The notes under the pieces are model-generated. The model was not told the DNA's origin. It was given only the letters and a program-made list of their open reading frames with translations, and did no database searches. Made by a program: the position numbers and the translations under genes. 64,000 nt of DNA, taken from NCBI RefSeq assembly GCF_025642255.1, contig NZ_CP106759.1, forward strand, positions 248,001-312,000. Direction: 5' to 3'. This stretch comes from Stenotrophomonas maltophilia. GTDB taxonomy: Bacteria; Pseudomonadota; Gammaproteobacteria; Xanthomonadales; Xanthomonadaceae. Of the stretch, positions 60,778 to 64,000 are shown one piece after another. Numbering within the stretch: the first letter of the stretch is position 1; every line of letters starts with the position of its first letter.

Positions 60778-63120
60778 ATGAGCGGCATCGGGGAAAGGCA
60801 GCAGGGACGGTCGTTGGGGCGCAGCGCACCGCTGCTGGCAGTGCTGCTCGTGTTGCTGGCCGGCTGGTTCGGCTGGAGCGCCGTGCAGCAGTGGCGCCAG
60901 GAGGCAGGTGGCAAGGCGCTGGAAGAGGCGCGTGACCAGGCCGTGCAGGGCCTGCAACAGGCCGCCAGTGGCCAGTTGCAGCAGCTGCAGCAGCAGTTGA
61001 AGAACGAGCGCCTGCAGCAGGCGCTGCAGGCCGGCGATGCGTCCGCCGCTGCGCTGGCCCTGCGCGAGAGCTGGTCCGGCGTGGAGCGGGTGGAGGTGCT
61101 GGGCGCCGACCTGGCCGCTGCCTACGCCGATCCGGCCACCTTTGGCTATGCGCGCCTGGCCCTGCTGGAGCAGGCATTGGGCGAGGACCGGCCGAGCCTG
61201 CGGGTGGTCCGCGATGGCGGTGGCAACCGCCTCGGCCTGGCTGCGCCGGTGCAACTGGGCAGCCTGGGGGCGGCGGTCGTCTACGTCCGTCAGCCGCTGC
61301 TGCGCCTGACCGCGCCGCTGGATCAGATCCGCGCGCCTGCCAGTGGTTTCCTCGGCCTGCGCCAGGGCACGCACGATCTGGTCACCCAGGGCGATTCCGG
61401 CCTGGCGCAGATCGCCGAGGCGCAGGCCAGGCCGATTGCCGGCACCCCGCTGCGGCTGGCAGCGGCCGTGCCCAACGTCGAACCCGGCCCGCTCGGTCTG
61501 GGCGCGCTGGCCAGCGGTATCGTCGCGCTGCTGCTGGCCTTCATCGCCGTGCTGCTGCTGGTCGGTCGCGACCGCCTGCCGAAGCGCCTGCCGCTGCCGC
61601 GGCGCACGTCTGCCGTCGAGGTGGATGAGGGCCCGACGCTGCGCGAGAGCCTGCAGATGGCGCCGCCACAGGCCGCCGAAGCTGCCGCCGACGCCACAGT
61701 GGCCCCTCCGCCGCCGGTCCCGGCGGAAGCGCTGGCAGCGGGCATCTTCCGGGCCTACGACATCCGAGGTGTGGTGGGCAGCGAACTGACGGTAAAGACC
61801 GCCGCGCTGATCGGCCAGGCCATCGGTACCGCTGCGCTGGAACAGGGCCTGCGCGAGGTGGTGATCGGCCGTGACGGGCGCCTGTCCGGCCCCGAGCTGG
61901 CAGCCGGCCTGGCCGAAGGCCTGCGCCGTGCCGGCTGCGCGGTCATCGACATCGGCCTGGCGCCCACGCCGGTCGTCTATTACGCCGCATTCCACCTGCG
62001 TACCGGCACCTGCGTGGCGGTGACCGGCAGCCACAATCCTCCCGAGTACAACGGCTTCAAGGTCGTCATCGGCGGCGAAACGCTGTCCGGCGATGCCATC
62101 ACCGGCCTGTACCAGCGCATCGTCGAGGGCCGCCTGGTGCAGGCGGCAGAACCGGGTGACTACCAGCAGCGCGATGTCGGCGCCGATTACATCCAGCGGA
62201 TCGCCGATGACGTGCAGCTCGACCGCCCGCTGAAGGTGGTGGCCGACGCCGGCAACGGGGTTGCCGGTGCGCTGGCCCCGCAGCTGCTGGAAGCGATCGG
62301 TGCCGAGGTGATTCCGCTTTACTGCGATGTTGATGGCACCTTCCCCAATCATCATCCCGATCCCAGCGAGCCGGACAACCTGCAGGACCTCGTACAGACG
62401 GTCAAACGCTTTGGCGCTGATCTCGGCGTGGCCTTCGACGGTGACGGCGACCGCCTGGGCGTGGTCACCGGCGAGGGCAGGATCATCTACGCCGACCGCC
62501 TGCTGATGCTGTTCGCCGCCGATGTGCTGATGCGCAATCCCGGGGCGATGGTGATCTACGACGTGAAGTGCACGGGCAAGCTGTCCGACCACGTGCTGCG
62601 CAACGGCGGCAGCCCGCTGATGTGGAAGACCGGGCACTCGCTGATGAAGGCGAAGATGCGCGAGACCGATGCCGAGCTGGCGGGCGAGATGAGCGGCCAC
62701 TTCTTCTTCAAGGAACGCTGGTTCGGCTTCGATGACGGGCTGTACGCCGCCGCGCGCCTGCTGGAGATCCTGGCCCAGCGCGAGGAAACCCCGGATGAGG
62801 TGCTGTCCGGACTGCCGGAGATGGTGGCCACACCGGAGCTGAAGGTGCCGGTGTCCGAGGGTACGCCGCACGCCCTGGTGGCGATGCTGGTGGCGGCAGC
62901 GCAGTCGCCGGACAACCCGTATGTGGGTGGCCGCCTGTCGACCATCGACGGCCTGCGTGTGGATTTCCCCGACGGCTGGGGACTGGTGCGCGCCTCCAAC
63001 ACCACCCCGGTACTGGTGCTGCGCTTCGAGGGCGAGGACGAGGCGGCGCTGGAGCGCATCCAGGCACTGTTCCGCAGCCAGCTGCAGCCGATCGTCGGTG
63101 ACACCCCGCTGGGGTTCTGA
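60778..63120 (+). CDS. algC: Phosphomannomutase/phosphoglucomutase with membrane-bound N-terminal region
   Basis: This protein of about 780 aa has two parts. Residues 1-310 hold two TM helices (about 17-36 and 241-263) flanking a coiled-coil and sensor-like periplasmic region. From about 320, a complete alpha-D-phosphohexomutase follows: YDIRGVVG, the phospho-Ser loop with Ser418 (VTGSHNPPEYNG), the metal loop FDGDGDRLGVV, GEMSGHFFFKERWFGFDDG, and the phosphate-binding RASNTTPVLVLRFEG. It converts mannose/glucose 6- and 1-phosphates for LPS and exopolysaccharide sugars. ATG 60778 has a GGGGG ribosome site; a TTG one codon upstream is also in frame. Confidence 0.93.
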   Translation: MSGIGERQQGRSLGRSAPLLAVLLVLLAGWFGWSAVQQWRQEAGGKALEEARDQAVQGLQQAASGQLQQLQQQLKNERLQQALQAGDASAAALALRESWSGVERVEVLGADLAAAYADPATFGYARLALLEQALGEDRPSLRVVRDGGGNRLGLAAPVQLGSLGAAVVYVRQPLLRLTAPLDQIRAPASGFLGLRQGTHDLVTQGDSGLAQIAEAQARPIAGTPLRLAAAVPNVEPGPLGLGALASGIVALLLAFIAVLLLVGRDRLPKRLPLPRRTSAVEVDEGPTLRESLQMAPPQAAEAAADATVAPPPPVPAEALAAGIFRAYDIRGVVGSELTVKTAALIGQAIGTAALEQGLREVVIGRDGRLSGPELAAGLAEGLRRAGCAVIDIGLAPTPVVYYAAFHLRTGTCVAVTGSHNPPEYNGFKVVIGGETLSGDAITGLYQRIVEGRLVQAAEPGDYQQRDVGADYIQRIADDVQLDRPLKVVADAGNGVAGALAPQLLEAIGAEVIPLYCDVDGTFPNHHPDPSEPDNLQDLVQTVKRFGADLGVAFDGDGDRLGVVTGEGRIIYADRLLMLFAADVLMRNPGAMVIYDVKCTGKLSDHVLRNGGSPLMWKTGHSLMKAKMRETDAELAGEMSGHFFFKERWFGFDDGLYAAARLLEILAQREETPDEVLSGLPEMVATPELKVPVSEGTPHALVAMLVAAAQSPDNPYVGGRLSTIDGLRVDFPDGWGLVRASNTTPVLVLRFEGEDEAALERIQALFRSQLQPIVGDTPLGF

Positions 63121-63127
63121 TCGATCC

Positions 63128-63158
63128 GGGTGGGTGCCGACCGTTGGTCGGCACACCC
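63128..63158. repeat. REP-like palindrome, GTGCCGACC type
   Basis: GTGCCGACC-gtt-GGTCGGCAC (63134-63154) is framed by GGGTGG and ACCC. Same class as the element at 1106-1125. It separates convergent algC and kdpE and may end both transcripts. Confidence 0.75.
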
Positions 63159-63872
63159 TCACCCCTTGAACCGCAATCCGACGCCAGGTTCGGTGAACAG
63201 GTAGCGTGAATCCAGCGCCGAATCGCCCAGCTTGTGCCGCAGCTTGCCCACCAGGATGCGCAGGTAGTGCGTGTCGTGCTGGTGGGTGGGTCCCCAGATC
63301 TCCTGCAGGATCTGCGGCTGGGTGACCACCCGGCCGGCATTGCGCAGCAGCAGCGACAGCAGCGCGTACTCCTTGCGGGTCAGCGCCACCGGTTCGCCCG
63401 CGATCGCCACTTCCCGGCGCACCAGGTCCACATGCAGATGGCCGTCGTCGAATACCGGAGGCGTGCCATCGGTCGGCACGCTGCGTGTCCGCAACAGCGC
63501 GCGCACCCGCGCCATCAGTTCCTGCGTGCCGAAGGGCTTGGTCACATAGTCGTTGGCACCGTTGTCCAGCGCCCGCACCTTTTCCGCTTCTCCGGCACGC
63601 ACGGTCAGCATGATGACCGGCACCTGGCTCCATTGCCGCAGCTGCTCCAGCACCTGGTGGCCCTCCATGTCCGGCAGGCCGATATCCAGGATCACCAGGT
63701 CCATGTCCTCGCTGGCAGCCAGCTGCAGGCCTTCCTGGCCGGTCGCGGCCTGCCTGACCTGATAGCCCTGCGCCCGCAGGCTGATATCCAGGAAACGGCG
63801 GATCTGGGTCTCGTCATCGATCACCAGCACGCGCGGGGCCGGTACGCTCGCATCAATCGGGGTCGGGCTCAT
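63159..63872 (-). CDS. kdpE: Response regulator KdpE
   Basis: This 237-aa OmpR-family regulator has a receiver with Asp19/Asp20, phospho-acceptor Asp63 (VILDIGLPDMEG) and Lys in VTKPFG. The C-terminal winged helix has the KdpE marks LTRKEYALLSLLLRNAGRVV and GPTHQHDTHYLRILVGKLR. It activates the kdpFABC potassium pump operon. Its start lies inside the end of kdpD, in another frame. Confidence 0.95.
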   Translation of the reverse strand: MSPTPIDASVPAPRVLVIDDETQIRRFLDISLRAQGYQVRQAATGQEGLQLAASEDMDLVILDIGLPDMEGHQVLEQLRQWSQVPVIMLTVRAGEAEKVRALDNGANDYVTKPFGTQELMARVRALLRTRSVPTDGTPPVFDDGHLHVDLVRREVAIAGEPVALTRKEYALLSLLLRNAGRVVTQPQILQEIWGPTHQHDTHYLRILVGKLRHKLGDSALDSRYLFTEPGVGLRFKG

Positions 63873-64000
63873 CGTGGGAGGCTGGCTTGAGCAGGGGCAG
63901 GGTGATGCGGATCAGGGTACCGCGACCGTCACGTCCCGGCAGCGCCTGCACGCTGCCGCCATGCGCGCCGATCATTCCCTGGCAGATGGTCAGGCCCAGA
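63853..64000 (-). CDS. kdpD: Sensor kinase KdpD, C-terminal end
   Basis: Partial. The visible 49 codons read LGLTICQGMIGAHGG (G2 box of the kinase ATP lid), then TLIRITLPLLKPASHDEPDPD and a TGA at 63853-63855. This is the C-terminus of a KdpD-type histidine kinase, and the partner is the overlapping kdpE (20-bp overlap). The rest of the kdp locus must lie beyond the right edge. Confidence 0.88.
   Translation of the reverse strand, partial: LGLTICQGMIGAHGGSVQALPGRDGRGTLIRITLPLLKPASHDEPDPD

Noticed and set aside
60307..63633. 1108-codon open frame antisense to dut, algC and part of kdpE
   Set aside because: Same shadow-type composition; all regions it covers are explained by strong genes on the plus strand or by kdpE in its correct frame.

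Overview
The window is a high-GC stretch of a gammaproteobacterial chromosome from the Xanthomonadaceae, almost certainly Stenotrophomonas (S. maltophilia complex). The call rests on an Ax21 outer-membrane protein gene, on many short GTAG-ended or GTGCCGACC-type palindromes between genes (the SMAG class of REP elements), and on overall gene content. It is a typical core-genome segment, densely packed with small operons on both strands and a few decayed genes. No intact mobile element, prophage or CRISPR array is visible.

Layout. 1-10 kb: the end of a patatin-type lipase gene, then a GTG-started XRE/ScfR-like regulator divergent from a five-gene valine-catabolic operon (mmsA, acyl-CoA dehydrogenase, enoyl-CoA hydratase, 3-hydroxyisobutyryl-CoA hydrolase, mmsB). 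The last four genes are joined by ATGA overlaps and the operon ends in a strong terminator. Ohr and a CDF-type transporter follow. 10-11.6 kb: a decay zone with a SulP transporter relic and an apparently frameshifted secreted-protein gene. 11.7-19.4 kb: dusA, a PepSY-like small protein with phoPQ, mtfA, birA-coaX-SPOR protein, and tRNA-Thr(TGT). 19.4-21.5 kb: a patchwork behind the tRNA with a truncated HigA-type antitoxin, RidA, an unknown gene and a hairpin-rich element that looks like structured RNA. 21.5-32.4 kb: arginase, entericidin, CsbD, trpS with an extra C-terminal domain, an MBL hydrolase, an M28 peptidase, an MHS-family permease and two EamA-type exporters.

32.4-39.2 kb: an adaptor-ATPase-two-permease ABC export system facing a DesK/DesR-like two-component system, with a Walker-A-bearing remnant of a second ABC ATPase between them. 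39.3-49.7 kb: a membrane-anchored catalase-like peroxidase coupled to cytochrome b561, a leucyl aminopeptidase, a HAD phosphatase, an AI-2E/PerM protein, a YqjD-YqjE-YqjK-like stress operon, a Deg protease and a Lys/Ala-rich histone-H1-like protein. 50-55 kb: Ax21, an atypical LuxR-type response regulator, a TorF-type porin and an SDR. 54.7-64 kb: argS with an FtsN-like SPOR protein, radC, a second LuxR-type regulator, coaBC-dut-algC (overlapping or 12 nt apart) and the end of a kdp locus (kdpD-kdpE).

Coenzyme A genes (coaX, coaBC), biotin ligase and valine degradation give a metabolic theme. Envelope stress and redox defence (Ohr, PhoPQ, Deg protease, catalase, CsbD, entericidin, YqjD-like) give another. 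All assignments come from reading the sequence and recalled family motifs; no database search was run.
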